DNA from: Hemibagrus wyckioides
Taxonomy: Eukaryota > Chordata > Actinopteri > Siluriformes > Bagridae
DNA: 64,000 nucleotides
NCBI RefSeq assembly: GCF_019097595.1
Contig: NC_080734.1
Span: forward strand, 15,549,892-15,613,891
Direction: 5' to 3'
The notes below the pieces were generated by a model. It made no database searches. It worked only from the letters and a program-made list of their open reading frames with translations, and was not told the DNA's origin. The position numbers were made by a program, and so were the translations under genes. Position 1 is the first letter of the stretch. Every line of letters begins with the position of its first letter. Positions 22,236-36,058 of the stretch are shown here, piece by piece.

Positions 22236-23983
22236 ATGAGTGAGGGCAGAAGCCACCATGGGCACAGGCAGAGGCAGGAAGGGGGCTATAGAGAGAACCG
22301 ACAACACCGGACGCGACCATCCAGCAACAACAGGTAGGGATTTCTACAACCAGACCCTCATTCACTTTCACTCTAATATAACATTTCTCAATCAATATCC
22401 ACGTAACACTGTAATGTTTACTGTTTTTGGCTGAGTTTGCCGGCTTTTCTTGTAACCTTGGATAATCATTTTAGAACATTCGCACCAGGAAGTATACAAA
22501 ATCCTCCCCTTTCCTCAGCCTTGATCCTATCAGAAAAGCTATGGGACTTTTTAACCCGTAAAAGGTTTATTTATTTATTTATTTATTTTTTGGGTAGATA
22601 CAAATGGCCGAAAAGACATTGTATTGTTTCTGATGCCTCACAAATAACTTATTTTCCACCAGATCATCATCATCTAGGCCCCAGCACAGCACCAGAAACA
22701 TGACATCCAGCTCCCAGCATGCGAGAAGGTCGACTGCAGAAGAACACGGATCACAGTGTTCACACATCTGCTCCAGGAGGGGTGTGTATCTGAAAATGTT
22801 TGGTAATAGAGCAAGACAATAATAGTGCACGATGTGTATTGCAGTATTTTGTAGTTTAGTTTTTAGACCAAAAAGGATCACTAATCCATACAAGGTTGCA
22901 TCTTCCAATTAGTTACTGTGATTAAAATGGCACCTGGTGATATTTACAAAATGGCAACATGATGTTAATATATCGCGACAGAAATGTCATCACCACCGGT
23001 CAGTTTTTGAGCTCGTATTACTAAATTAATGCATCATCCCATAAGCGAAGCAGTGAACGAGTTGATGTTTGCAGCAGTTCTTTCTCTGTGCCATAACCAC
23101 GCCCTGTGATACTGCCAGTGTTTTCCTTTTTTCTTTTTAAGCTGGTTTAACTGGTTGTGTGCTCTCAGGTTGCAGCAGACTTATTTTAAATATTTTTCTT
23201 TCTATACTGCCACTCTCCAACACATCCAAACATTCCTTTACTCTTCTCATTATTGTTTCAGTTTTGTTCACTGAGATGTTCTCATTTTTAAGATTGTGTT
23301 ATTTTCCACCTTTGTGTTTTTCAGGTATTGTGCTGATGTGCGCGTTTCTGTGCAACCTGTTGGTGTTGTTCTGTGTTGTGGCCGGTTACGTGACGCTGTC
23401 AGGCATGTCGGCTATGAATTTTGGAGCAGGCGGGAGTTTTGTCGACGTGGTCATCCCTTTCGAAGGGACAGAGCTTCAGAAGGTGCGTGACCTTGACATG
23501 CAGTTTACACAAATGAGAGCTCCTGGACTCTACGGCGGCTTGGCTTTCAGCATCACCTTTGGTGTGCTATCGCTTTTCTTCGTCATGTCGGGCAACAAGC
23601 CTGCCTATGTGCTTCAACGAAAGCTCCTTGTTGGTCAGTTTGCATTCCAGGTGATTGGAGCAGTGGCGTATGTCACTGCAGTGGGCCTGTATCTGCATTT
23701 TGTCATCAAGGTGAACTCGACAGACGTGTGTTTACAGCGAGAACGACTTTACGCACGTAATGGGATGACTTGGATGAACTGTAGCGTGAACGGTGCAGAC
23801 GGAGCTGTAGCATTGTTCGGAATCATAGCGGGAATTTTGTATGGTGTGGGAGCCTTTCTCACTGCTAGAACAATTCGAAATGTGCACCAGTATAATAAGA
23901 ATCGTGTTCACTATGAAGCTGAGAGACCTAAACGACCGCAAGGTACCCAAGACACATCTCAAGAGTCCGGCATCTATATCTGA
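22236..23983 (+). CDS. marveld3: MARVEL domain-containing protein 3-like tetraspan
   Basis: Three exons, 22236-22333, 22663-22781 and 23325-23983, join in frame to 291 residues. Residues 1 to about 72 are hydrophilic, rich in Arg, Ser, His and Gln, with no signal peptide. Four hydrophobic segments follow (about 73-95, 143-160, 175-197, 232-252), the MARVEL arrangement with both ends in the cytosol. The second extracellular loop has two N-glycosylation sequons (NST, NCS) and two cysteines. The short tail ends in QESGIYI. RDLDMQFTQMRAPGLYGG and CLQRERLYARNG resemble MARVELD3, a tight-junction tetraspan, but the basic head is much shorter than in mammals. Another MARVEL protein is possible. An AATAAA signal at 24470-24475 fits its 3' end. 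Confidence 0.75.
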
Positions 23984-24469
23984 CCAAAAGCAAGAATAGA
24001 AACAAGCTGGATGGAATGTTGTTTTGTTGTTGTTTTTATTTTATTTTATTTTTTTTAATTATTTTATAACAAGCATATGATGGACTGATTAAGCACAATG
24101 TAGTTATAGCTTTTCCTAAAAAATCTATTTCTATAAACTGTATATTTTTACGTAGACATAAAATGTGAATCAGTAAGTGTATTAAAATGTAAATATGTTT
24201 AATTCTTAGAATTTATACTCATTAGATATTCATTTTGACGTTTTTAAGAATTCTGCTGTTGCCTTATACCCTTAATATTGTTGCCAGCAGGGGGCAGCAT
24301 ACACTTGTTGTTTACACTGATTTGACTACTTAAGTGTTTTAATTTTTTTCTACGTGATATCTTGCCACGACTGCCTCATAATCTTAGAGAAGGGGTTCTT
24401 ATTTTTATTTTCAGACAGTTATTTTCACCTGTTGAATACATTAATACAAATAATGAAGCACTATGACTA

Positions 24470-24475
24470 AATAAA
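24470..24475 (+). other. Polyadenylation signal of the MARVEL-domain gene
   Basis: AATAAA lies about 490 bp beyond the stop codon in AT-rich 3' UTR sequence with no earlier canonical signal. Confidence 0.5.
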
Positions 24476-24689
24476 GAAGTACATTTTATGAAGATAATTC
24501 TACTATGCAAAGGTTAGGGATGGATTTAAGGCCATTCCATTGAATTGACCAGTCTAATTACTCTATGATCTTAATTCTAAATGTAATAAATTGGATTTTT
24601 CTCTTGGCTTTGCCTCAGAGAACCACTTTTCTAGAGAATAGGTGATTACCAGCGAACAAGAATATTGACCTCTTCTGAGAAAAGAGTGG

Positions 24690-24920
24690 AAAACCTGTTT
24701 ACTCCAAACTTGTGTTGTGGAAGAACTCATGTGTCCTCATGTGAACTTAGCCCTGATCTCAACCCTTTAACACCTTCGGGATGAACTGAAACAGAGACCT
24801 TCCTGACATTAGTGCTTGACTTCATGACTTAATGAGCACAAATCTCCACAGCCACAAAATCACATACATTGTAGGTTTTATGATCAGGCTTCCATATCAT
24901 TTTGACCATATACTGTAGTT
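24690..24920 (+). mobile_element. Tc1-like transposon remnant
   Basis: CCCTGATCTCAACCCTTTAA followed by ACACCTTCGGGATGAACTGA corresponds to the 'P-D-L-N-P-x-E' end of a Tc1-like transposase, out of frame. It ends at TTTTGACCATATACTGTA, like the TGGCCATATAGTGTA end at 589-603, so it probably belongs to the same family as 172-603. Confidence 0.7.
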
Positions 24921-26189
24921 GTCTATAGTGTACATTGTAGTATAGTGTGGGTTTAATTGCCTTTTTCTTAAACTCTGTGTTATTTTTGGGCAATAAGACA
25001 GAAGCTGAGGCACTTCAGTGGAAACCTTCTCCAGATCTTCTGCATGGCCATTCCTCTAGTTCATGCAGATCAGTATATGTGTGTAGTATGAATACAATAT
25101 GGATATACTACATCCATCATGTTGGTATTGTCATGTAATCTAAGATGCTATAATGAGCTTTACAATTAAAACAAGTTAACACTTTAAACAAGTAGAGTTT
25201 AATCACAAGGAATGTTTGATACCTATAGCACTTGTACTTAAACCGAACTGACTTGCTGCCTTCCACTATTTTTGATTGACAGCTCTTCTGCACAAGTCCC
25301 GTTGCTTTATGGAATAGCAATGTGCCTTTTTACTTCATACTGCAGGATCTCGGCAGAAGGAGCGGGTCATTTGGATATTTTTCGCCTGCAGTTGTAGGAA
25401 TACTCAGAGTACTGTAGAGTAGAACTCAGCTAGTGCATTTAGTTTTAGCTGCTATTCATTAACCAACTGCTAGAGTTGGACATTTAGGACGTTTAGGACA
25501 GCTGAAATTCTCAGGTATGCATGTTTGCTTGTTCTTTTTATTGATGGATTCAGGAAAGAAGGAAAGTGAGATGTGCACAAATTAGCAGTGTGAACTTCCT
25601 TCACTGGGATCTTTATATCCAGATGAAGAGTGACTAACAATATCTGAATAATTTCCTGTGTATGGACCGGGAGACTATGAAAACATATTTCTGATCGAAC
25701 CCACTAACATTATTAGAAGGGAATTAGCTTCTGTTAGTGTTAAATCTGCACCCAATTCATCCGGTATAAAGCTTTCATTGTGGCAATTTCTATACGAATA
25801 CAACACTTTGTGGCATGTACTATACAAATCAAATGAAATAAAATAGAGTAATTAAATGGAGTTTCTTCTGTTAACCATCTGCTTCACATGACTGAATTGT
25901 ACATTTTCTCATGGGCTGAAAAATGAATAAATGCATAACACAAATCATTTTAAAGTTCAATTTTAAAATAATGTCCACTAATTATCTCATTAGACTTCCA
26001 TTATCATTTTTAAAATGATTTTTAATTTAATTTAATTATTTAAAATTATTATGTTTTTTTAATTAATTCATTCATTAATTAATTTTTTTTAATTATTATT
26101 ATTTATTTTTTTTTAGAAGGGATTTAAAGAATTACTTTAAAGACAATATCTAACATGATAAAGTCCAAATATTTAAAAAAAAAAAAAAA

Positions 26190-26672
26190 AAAATTCTGGT
26201 TGGTTTCAAGAGACTTTAATATTTATAATGTTCCTTGTATTGTATATGGGTATGTGGATCATGGCGTTTCCTTCGTTTACACACAATCTGTCTGACTGAG
26301 GATCAGTGGAATCCGAAAGAGATGTTTTAAAGTTCTCCAATCAGATAATCATCAATGTATTCTGAAAGTCACAATTTGAAACATACCTGTTTCCTAAATA
26401 AACAAGGTTCTCACTGTTCTCACTCACCTGATTGTCATCTCACTGTTAGAAAAGAAGCAAAACAAAAAACAGACTCTATTTTTTAGCCTTCAAATTAACC
26501 ACTAATCTTACAGGTTCACATACTTGTGCATTCACAGATATGTAATATTGGATCATTTCTCTCAATAAATGTATGTACAGCCATGTACAGAATTTGCGGC
26601 ACACAAATATACATACCCACATACAATACGAGGAACATTATGAATATTAAAGCTTGTTTAGCCAACTAGAAA
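26190..26672. mobile_element. Non-autonomous DNA transposon with about 65-bp inverted ends
   Basis: The left end (about 26195-26262) includes TATAATGTTCCTTGTATTGT. It matches the reverse complement of the right end (about 26606-26672), which includes ACAATACGAGGAACATTATG. The match continues outward through CTGGTTGG versus CTAGTTGG. The inside has no open frame of note. The superfamily was not determined. Confidence 0.7.
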
Positions 26673-27454
26673 TAAAGTGTTTTGATGATATTATGATATC
26701 TGTCATGTCTGGATGCTACCTAAGGTCTAGATACAGAAGATACAAGGTATAATCTCAACATCAGCTGGATCTGCCCCTTGGCACGGAGAAGCTGATATCG
26801 ATTATACTTTTCTGGTCACAAGCTTAATGCTATTGAAGATTGAACGCTGCAAAATAAAGAGATTTGAACTGTTCACTGAATCCTGTTTTACAAAAAGTTT
26901 TGTGTAATGCTCATAGAGGTGAGTGACCAGGATTGTCTTGATTCTGTAAAAGTAAGCAGGATCTTACATGGATCACGTGTTTTGATAAAATGCATCAAAC
27001 CCTTTAGTGACACTACACTTTATATGATCAGAATTATGTGAACACTTGAATATAACCAAAAAACCATAGGCATTAATATGTAAATATTACGCTCTTTCCT
27101 GTTATGATAAGCTTTGCTCATCTGTGCAGGCTTTCCTCTAGATGTTGGATTGTGTCTGTTCGGATTAGTGATCATTCAGCTACGAGCATTAGTGAGATGA
27201 GGTAAGAGTAAGGAGGTCTGGGGTGCAGTCAGTGTTCCAGTTCGTCTCAGTGGAATTCAGTGGAGTTGAGTCAGAGTCAGGGCTCAGTGCAGGACACTTG
27301 AGTTCTTCTGCTCCAATCTTAATACATCATGTCTTTATAGAGCTCACTTTGTGCACAGGGGAAATTTTAATGCTACAGCATACAAAGATACTTGTGTGTT
27401 TGAGGAAGAACCGCATGGGTCAGGTGTCCATGTGTGTCCAACAATGGTCTTGAA

Positions 27455-27700
27455 TTTCCTCCATTTTGAAACAATCTGTCTGATCAGTGGAGTCAAAAAT
27501 CTGTAGAGTTTTCCAACCAGATGAGTATCAAGGCATTTTGAAGACCTTTATACGTCCTTTATATAATTAAAATAAACATAATACATTATGCTCACTTTGC
27601 CCATTGTTTGAAAAAACCTGACTCTATTTTCAGCCTACACATTAACTGTTAATCCGAGAGGTTCACCTTCACAGATATGGATCATTTCCTTCAATAAATA
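27455..27700. repeat. Diverged second copy of the 26.26-26.57 kb segment
   Basis: Shared blocks occur in the same order in both places: CAATCTGTCTGA then CAGTGGA; TCTCCAATCAGAT versus TTTCCAACCAGAT; GACTCTATTTTTTAGCCT versus GACTCTATTTTCAGCCT; ATTAACCACTAATC versus ATTAACTGTTAATC; and GGATCATTTCTCTCAATAAAT versus GGATCATTTCCTTCAATAAAT. This indicates an old repeat with several copies. Confidence 0.7.
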
Positions 27701-28329
27701 AATGACAATATAGAATATTTCTCTCTCATTTGTTTGATTTCTCTTTCTCTGCTTGAGGTCATATTTATGCAGATGTATAGAAAATTCTATACAAAAGGGT
27801 TCCCAAACTTTTAAGCACCACAGTACTGTAGGTTTGGCCTGCAATCCCACTGTTTATAGCTGGTGCAGGGAATAATCATTATTTCGCAATCACAAAAAAA
27901 ATAGTTCTGCATTATTTTGAAGCAGCGATTTTTAAAATGGTGAAATATTTTCTATTACATAAAGATGAACGTGAGTTTAGTCAGTCGCTCTTCAAAAGAA
28001 GGTAATATTTAACTTTATGACTAAGCTATGAAAAGATCTTTATTTACTCCAGTGTCATGTTTTCCACACAGTACAATAAAGCTTCTTGTAATCACCATTA
28101 CAATCAGTTGTATCTCCATATCTCCTGATCCTTGCATGCAAATTATTTTTTTCTGCCTTATACACACCTGCTGATATCTGACAGTATTATAAACTTATAA
28201 AGTGTATCGTTTCAATGAATATATAATAAGACTCCAAATTGATCAAATATTCAGCACTGGAACAGTGCACACAGTATTGTATCATTGTAAGACTCTTACA
28301 GTAGAAATATCCGTACTATAGGCGAGGGG

Positions 28330-28581
28330 TGTGTCCCTTAATCTTGACTTCTTTGCTTTAGTCATACTGAGAACTAGTGCTGACAGCAGAAGAACATGCG
28401 CTGCGCACATACAGAATGCTGGCCAAAGTGCATGTGAGCTGTAGCATGCGGCGTTCAGAGCATGTTCCTCTTTTTGTCCTTGTCTTCCCTACTTGCATTT
28501 CCCTTTCATTTTCTCATCACCGCTGGCTGAATATAGTGGACGTTCCTGTAAGACTGCACACCCTGTAATCTCGTTGTCCAG
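28330..28581 (+). other. Possible non-coding first exon of tns3
   Basis: The sequence ends in a strong donor (TTGTCCAG|GTAAGAT, exon end 28581) and is less AT-rich than its surroundings. It lies 2 kb upstream of an acceptor-like TTATTTAG at 30618-30625 that would open the exon holding the tns3 start codon at 30640. No transcript evidence is available, so the exon's 5' limit is unknown. Confidence 0.35.
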
Positions 28582-30639
28582 GTAAGATCTATGTATTTAA
28601 CCTGAATCTGAACTTTATTCTATGTGCATTGTTGTATATAACAAACCAAGACACTACTAATGCTGAAAGATAATGTGATGATATAAGCGTGGAAGAGTAT
28701 GTGCATTAACCAGTAACCAGTTCAGACACAGTAATAGGAGATAAGTGCTTATATCTTTAATTACTTACTCTGGAGGCAGAAGTGATAGTGAGGAGAGAAA
28801 GTAAAACATTTGGACTTTCTTTTAATGTGTTCTGATAATGTGTGACTGGTCTGTTCAGAGTAGCCAAGATGAGCGACACTGACTTATACTAAATTCGACC
28901 TGTGTATTCATTTCACTACAAACATCTTTTTAGACTTCATTACATATTCATCCTTATTCAGAGTGTATGTGCAAGGACGTGTTTTCATGTAAGTTTTATT
29001 CTTCATTTGTATGAAGAATTTGTGTCTCTTTTATAAGGTTGCAGTGGGTAATTAAATGTATTGTTTAATTGTTTTAGGGCCGTTAAAGTGTCCTTCCTGT
29101 GAAATCTGTCACTGATATTTTGAGGATTGTGTGAGAATTAAGATAAAATGGTAGATAAAATAATTTAAAGAACACATATATACACGCGCAAATGCCTTTT
29201 TATTTGTAGCTTCAAGATTAGCTTTAGCTAGGACTTAAGGAAACAGCTTATCAGTAAATGGTCAAACTGCAACTTAACCATATATATTTACTCTATTTGA
29301 GTAATGGATATTATATTTTAATAGTAAATATTGATGAACGAATAAGTCTTGTAGTACTTGCAGTGTTGAGAACGCAATGCATCACCTTATTAACACGTTC
29401 AAAACCATTAGACTAATTTCACTTTGCTTAATAAAGCCTATATCAGCCACAATGCTTTTTCGACTACCTGCTGAAAGTGGCACAAATGGAAATTAGCTAT
29501 GCTCCATATTTACTCAAAGAGACTGATGCAGCAGTGCTTTATTCCTTTAGTCTGTCTTGCGCTCTTATCTCCTCAGTTTCACTCAGCTTCCAAAGTATTA
29601 GCAGTTTCAGCATGAAAGATGATAGTTTCATGTTCCATCATTGTGCTTGTTAAGTTGTAGATTGCTAACTAGCTGAACTGAGGCTTTGCTGTAACTTGGT
29701 ATATCTGTGTTGTATAGCTGCAGTCCATTCTGGATCCTTGAATCCAGCATTTGTGTCTCCCACATTATCCCATACTGGATTTTCTTATTAATATGACATG
29801 TAAGTAAAGAAGTGCTAAACCTGGTTTGTGCTAATTTCTTTTACTAAACTTAGGTATTTGTGCTGCACAGAAAATTAGTACCAGGAATGTAAATATTTTA
29901 ATTTGTTCATTAACAAAGGGTGGTTGTTTATGCATGAAAGACAATTATTAAATTAATGGTCAACATTTTAATATGAGTACATATTAATGATCTGCAACTA
30001 ATCGATCTGCAACTAATATTACAAAATAGTGATTCAACACACAGTTCATAAAAGCTTTTCTGCTTTTTCTATTCTAAACCCCTGCGGTTTGGTGGATGTG
30101 TCTCTGTCTCTCAAACATCCTGTGCAACAAGTCATTTATTTTACATTTTCAGGTAAAATGGTTGGTTTAAAATAAAAGTTTGTTCAACAGTGGAAATTGA
30201 AAATCACATTATCTCAATTTTATTCAAACACAAAACTTAATATTTTTTGACTTAATATTGAAATATTTCTCTCAGGTCTTGGTGATCAGCCTCTATTAAA
30301 CAACAACAAAAAAAGAAAGTAAGACATCTTTTTTCTATACATAGTTTTCTTTCTATACAAGCAGGCTACTATTCATTTTGGCAGTATTAATATTAATAAT
30401 TATTAATTATTATTTCCTAGATGTTGTATCATCATAGTCCCTATATGTATGTAAATGCAGGAATTAAAATCGAAAAATTATTCCCCCATCCCCACACTTC
30501 TCAAACCAAAGTTACACCCTTGGGATTGGCCGACCAGATAGTGTATTTAGTGTTTTAAAATGGAATTTTCCTTTGTCTATTAACCTATTTTCTTTTTGTC
30601 ATGTGAAGCAACTCCTGTTATTTAGCATAGACCAGTGCA

Positions 30640-33363
30640 ATGATGGCAGAAGGACGTGAATTTGACCTGAACTACATCACAGAGCGCATCATCGCCGTAT
30701 CCTTCAATCACACATGTCCGGAAAAGACCTACCTACACAACTTATACAACATCACACAGATGTTACAGTCCAAACACTCCGACAATTACATGGTGAGGAC
30801 AAACTGTACTATATTAACGAATGCATCTACATTATCCTATAGAGTGTATAAATATTTGCTGCATGCAGTCAGTTTAATAAAAAGGTCTTGTGTTTTTGTC
30901 CCTGATTGCAGGTTATTAACGTCTCAGAGCCCAGGGAAGAGCTTAGGAGGATAAATGTCAGGGTAAAGATTACAACTCAGAAATTTGGCAAGATATGTGT
31001 AATACCTGGTCACGACAATGTCTCTGTCATTGATACACATGTGTTCTCTCAGGTCCTGGATGTTGGCTGGCCTGAACTGCATGCTCCATCCCTACATTCA
31101 TTGTGCTCTCTGTGTAAAAGCATCGAGAACTGGCTCAACACACACAGCGAACACGTCCTTCTACTACACAGCAGGGTAAGCCAATCTTTTTCTTCCCTCC
31201 ATATCCCTCTCTTGGTTCTTGTTGATAATCTTCCATAGTTATCATTAATATTGCTCTTGTGGATGCCTTCTAGCCTTCCTAATGCACTTATGCTATTGTT
31301 TATGAGAAAGGTGGCTTAGTGGTTAGAATGTTTGGGGGTTTGATTCCTATATTCACTCTGTGTGTCTAGAGTTTGCATGTTCTCCCTGTGCTTCAAGGGT
31401 TTTCTCTGGGTACTGTGGTTTCCTCCACCAGTCCATCTCTAATTTGTCCCTATAGTGTAAATGGGTGTGTGACCTGCGATAGGTTGGCATGCCATCCATG
31501 GTGTCCCTTTCCTTGTACTCCAAGTCCCCTGTGATAGACTGCAGGTTCCCTGCCATCATGTGTAGGAGAAGCGATACAGAGAAGATGGATGGATGGATGG
31601 ATGGATGGAGGGATATGATTGTTTACTCAAGCTAATAATGTAGAGGAGATTCCATTTAAATAAAACAGATTCATAGTTCCTAAACTTTTGTTAATAACTG
31701 TATCTTGTAATTGTGAAGCACTTGAAACAATAAACAGAATAATAAGCAAGACAATATGAGGAAGAAACCTTAACTCAAAATGGGAACTTATCTTCTTTTG
31801 GGTGATTTCTGATATCACCTTCAATGATCTGGAATAATAGGACTAAGCAAAGTAATTATATGAAGTAAAAACATGTAATAAATAGCAAAACAGTATATAT
31901 ACAGACATCATAGATTATATAATGTATTGTGTGAGTAATGATGAATAATGGTGATAATGGATGTGATGTATGATATATGAAGAGAGAGAGAGAGAGAGAG
32001 AGTACGATACACTGTTAAGTAATCTTTCACCTTCTCTCATTGTTTCTTTAATAGGGCACAAAAGACCGGATAGGAGTAGTCATATCATCCTACATCAACC
32101 TTCCTAGCATCTTTAGCAGGTAAAACTAACATTACACATATTCAAGCTGTCACAAGTGAGTCTTAAACGGCAATTAGGATGATACAGAGTGTAATAAAAA
32201 GTGCTGAGATGTAATATATAAGTAATAAAATAATAGTTTAGATAAAGTGTCATAATCTTTCCAGACAAAAACTGAACTCAAGTAAAAGTGAAAAAGTCAC
32301 TAGTTCTTAAATGTACTTGCGACTTGAAATGTATTGAGTATTAAACTAATTAAATTCGATTTTCCGTCTGAAACATAACTTTTATGTCTAAAACTAATCC
32401 AAGATGATGTTTCTAAGCAGAGCGCTACACTATTTTGCCTGAAAACATCATTCACTCTGACTAATGCATTCTCTCATATCTAATGCTATGTAGTTTGCTA
32501 AGGAATTAATCAGAAGAAAAATATCATGTAACTAACCAATATTTACTATCAGCTAGAACTGATTTACTGCCAGGATAATTTATGTGCGCTAAAGCTAGTC
32601 TAACCTGACATGAATGATGAAAACAGGCTAACGTAGTCACCACATTAGTAATTTATATCACCAATTAATGCTAGCAAATTAGCAAAACTTACCTCAGCAT
32701 TCTTTTGAAAGGTAGGGAAAAGCAAACAAGACACCTCATTTTATGAGTCTGGATGTGCCGGCATGTTGAAACATTAATATATCTTATTCAAACACACACA
32801 CACTCACACACACACACACACACACACAGATAGATATAACACAAAATATGTTCCCTACATGGATATACTTTAGAGGATGCTAATCTGTAGTGGTTGGGAG
32901 TCCAGTGAATTGTTAGATAGGTAACACACACACACACACACACAATGACTGTATGGGAGTACTTTAAAGGTCCAAACAAAAAAATAAAAGTAAGTTTGCT
33001 TTACCTTGGAAGTATAGATATAATTAAGCAAGAGAGTATTCAAGTACAAAAAATTATTTTCCGCCCCGATTGCAAACACTGTATTGAATCATTGTTGATA
33101 TCAAGAAAGAAATTGAGAGGTCAGGTATAACTTAATGCTAAGACGCTACGTGGGTGAACTTTGTGCCACAGTTTTGTTTTGTTTGTGGGAGGGTTGCCAT
33201 GTGACATCCAAGTGCCGGCTCTGTGCCAGTTTTGTACTGTGTTAACTATATCATATACTTAAATGATCATGTAAGGTGTGGAATGTGTGTATGCACATCT
33301 ACAGTATCTTCCCATTGATTTCTCATTAATACTTATACTATATACTAATACTATGTAATTATT

Positions 33364-33403
<40 letters not shown>

Positions 33404-36007
33404 GGAAGAGAATGCTTTAGACTGCTACACCATGAAAAAGTTCTACATTGATAAAATGGCTTCCCTTATGACTCCGTCCCAGAAAAGGCAAACATTTTCT
33501 CTCTAATTCTCTCCAACACATGCAGTTTAATACTGGAGCAATACTCTCAGTTTCATTAACATTCAAATTTGTTCCAAAAATAAACAATATTAAAAGAAAC
33601 AGGAAGTTTAGGTTATTAAGAACAGCAGATCTGTCACAAGAGCAAAGGGTTATATTAGGGGAATGTCTGAAATGTGATTTGAGGTCAAAATCATAAGGAA
33701 ATGACATAGAACAGGCATGATACTTTTTCTACTTCCCTCTTCTGTGATAGTCCAATAGCTTTCAATCTAAAAGTGCAAATGCAACAGCTTCAGATTCTTA
33801 AAATCAAATGATATACGTTGCAAAATGTGCATTCCCTTTATAGCTATCCTGTAACAGTATAAATATTGTGTAATAATTCACCCACCCCTAGCTTTTATAT
33901 TGGCCTCGATATAAATATTATATATAAATAATATATAAAATATTTGGCATGCTGCACATTTTATTTGCATAAAATATATATTTTTACCACAGTGCTGCTG
34001 AGCTCTAGTTTTTATTTTTCTACCTAACATAATTAAAACCTAACAGCAGAGAGAGTAGTCCAGCTACTTAACATTTCCAGAAGGACTCTCAAGTCTCACT
34101 GATCAGGCATAACATTTTGACCACCTGCCTAATATTGTGTTGGTCCCCGTTTTGCTGCCAAAACAGCCCTGACCCATCAAGGCAAGGACTCCACTAGATC
34201 CTTGAAGGTGTGCTGTGGTATCTGGCACCAAGATGTTAGCAGCAGATCCTTTAGGTTCTGTAGGTTGTGAGGTGGGGCCTCCACTTGTTTGTTCAGCACA
34301 TCACACAGATGCTTGATTGGATTGAAATCTGGGGAATTTGGAGGCCAAGTCAACACCTCAAACTCGTTGTTGTGCTCATCAAACATTCCTGAACCATTTC
34401 TGATTTGTGGCATGGCACATTATCCTGCTGAAAGAGGCCACAGCCATCACGGAATACCATTTCCATGAAAGGGTGTAGATGGTCTGCAAGGGAGGTGGTA
34501 CGTGTCAAAGTAACATCCACATGGATGCCAGGACCCAAGGATTCCCAGCAGAACATTCCCCAAAGCATGGCACTGCACTTGTCTTCTTCACATAATGCAT
34601 CCTAGTACACCCACTAACAGGTGCCATGATGAGGAGATAATCAGTGTTATTCGCTTCACCTGTAAGTGCTCGTAATGTTATGCCTGATTGGTGTATATCA
34701 GTCTTATTTGTCTTATTAGCTTCTAGACATGGAAAAGATCCTGGTGAGGGAATGACCGTTTACAGCCGTTCTTGGTTTTTGAAGTGAAAACCATACATGA
34801 ATCTGTTTGTAGTTTGAATGCAAGATTCGTAAATTAAAAGATAAAAATTAAGTTGAACCTTAACTCAAAAATTTTAATTTCAGGTCAGTTGAGTTCACTC
34901 AACCTCTTATTTTACTTTAAACAAACTCATAATGACTAGTTAGATGTAATTACTGAGGAAGGCAGACCTAACTTAAACCAGCAGTTTCAATCAGCTTTCT
35001 AAAATGATTTGGGCAGAACTTCAACCACAGAAGCTAAATGAACTCGAAATTGCTTTGCCGCCAGTTGCCTTAACTTTTTAAGTTAACTTTATTTATTTTT
35101 TTTTTACAGTGTAAGAACAGGTAGTAAATAGTTAGGCAAATCTTCCACAACATTAAACATATTTTCAAAATGTCTAAGTCCTGTATGTGCTGAACATAGC
35201 ATTATATTTAGGGCTGTTTTTTTGGGGCTCTGTGGTCAGGGGAACTATTTAAAATAATAATAAATAATTATTAAATTAGAATATAATAATAAATAATAAT
35301 TTTGTTGATTTTATGAAGTAAGATTTAATTCTAAAAAAAAAACATTATCTGAGCTACTTAGAAGCTTCATAATATATAGATAAATTTCTCTTTCGTCCGA
35401 AATATTATGTTTAGACTCACAATTATTACCTACTAGTGCATACAGATGAATAGTTTCTGCTCTTGTCTTCCCTAAAATGATCCTATTATACTTTTAGTGA
35501 CTGGGATGAATCATAATAACATGTTTTTTATTTAACAGCTTTAGTTTACAGCTGTCAAAATTCATACAGAAATACTGATGAGCCATTGTCGGAATTCGCC
35601 TTCGATCGAAGGATCAAACTGATAAAAGCTTATTCTACAAGGTTAACAGCTTGATGAAACCTTTCTATCTTGAAGGGAGTGGTTGCTTACAGATTAACTC
35701 CACCCCCTACGCATGCAAAGATGAAAATGATGTAAATCATATTCTGTTCCCTTCACATTCACTTGATCTCAACCCAGAACACCTGTGGAAGATTTTGCTC
35801 TGACATATTTTCACCACCATCATCAAAATTTGAACGGAGAGACTAGCTTTTAAAAGAATGCTGTAGACGGTAGACGTCTAGAGATGGTAGAATCTGTGTC
35901 AGACGTTTAATCGTTCTCCTTCTAATCTTTTTCCTGCTTTCGTCTAAAAAAAACAAGAACCCAGCCCCTTGTTTTTCTTAAGAAGCATCAGATATTTTAA
36001 AGATTTA

Positions 36008-36058
<51 letters not shown>

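Larger units (their letters stand above)
24921..28320. other. Intergenic region between MARVEL gene and tns3
   Basis: I see no protein-coding exon. The region contains low-complexity A/T tracts (about 26020-26110, 26173-26193), the TIR element at 26190-26670 and a second segment (27455-27700) related to the inside of that element. All open frames here are short and without domain similarity. Confidence 0.5.

Noticed and set aside
23159..23324. In-frame upstream extension of the MARVEL exon from an ATG at 23159
   Set aside because: A good acceptor (TTTTTCAG at 23317-23324) opens exon 3. Joining to exons 1 and 2 in phase gives the expected hydrophilic head, so the extension is intron.
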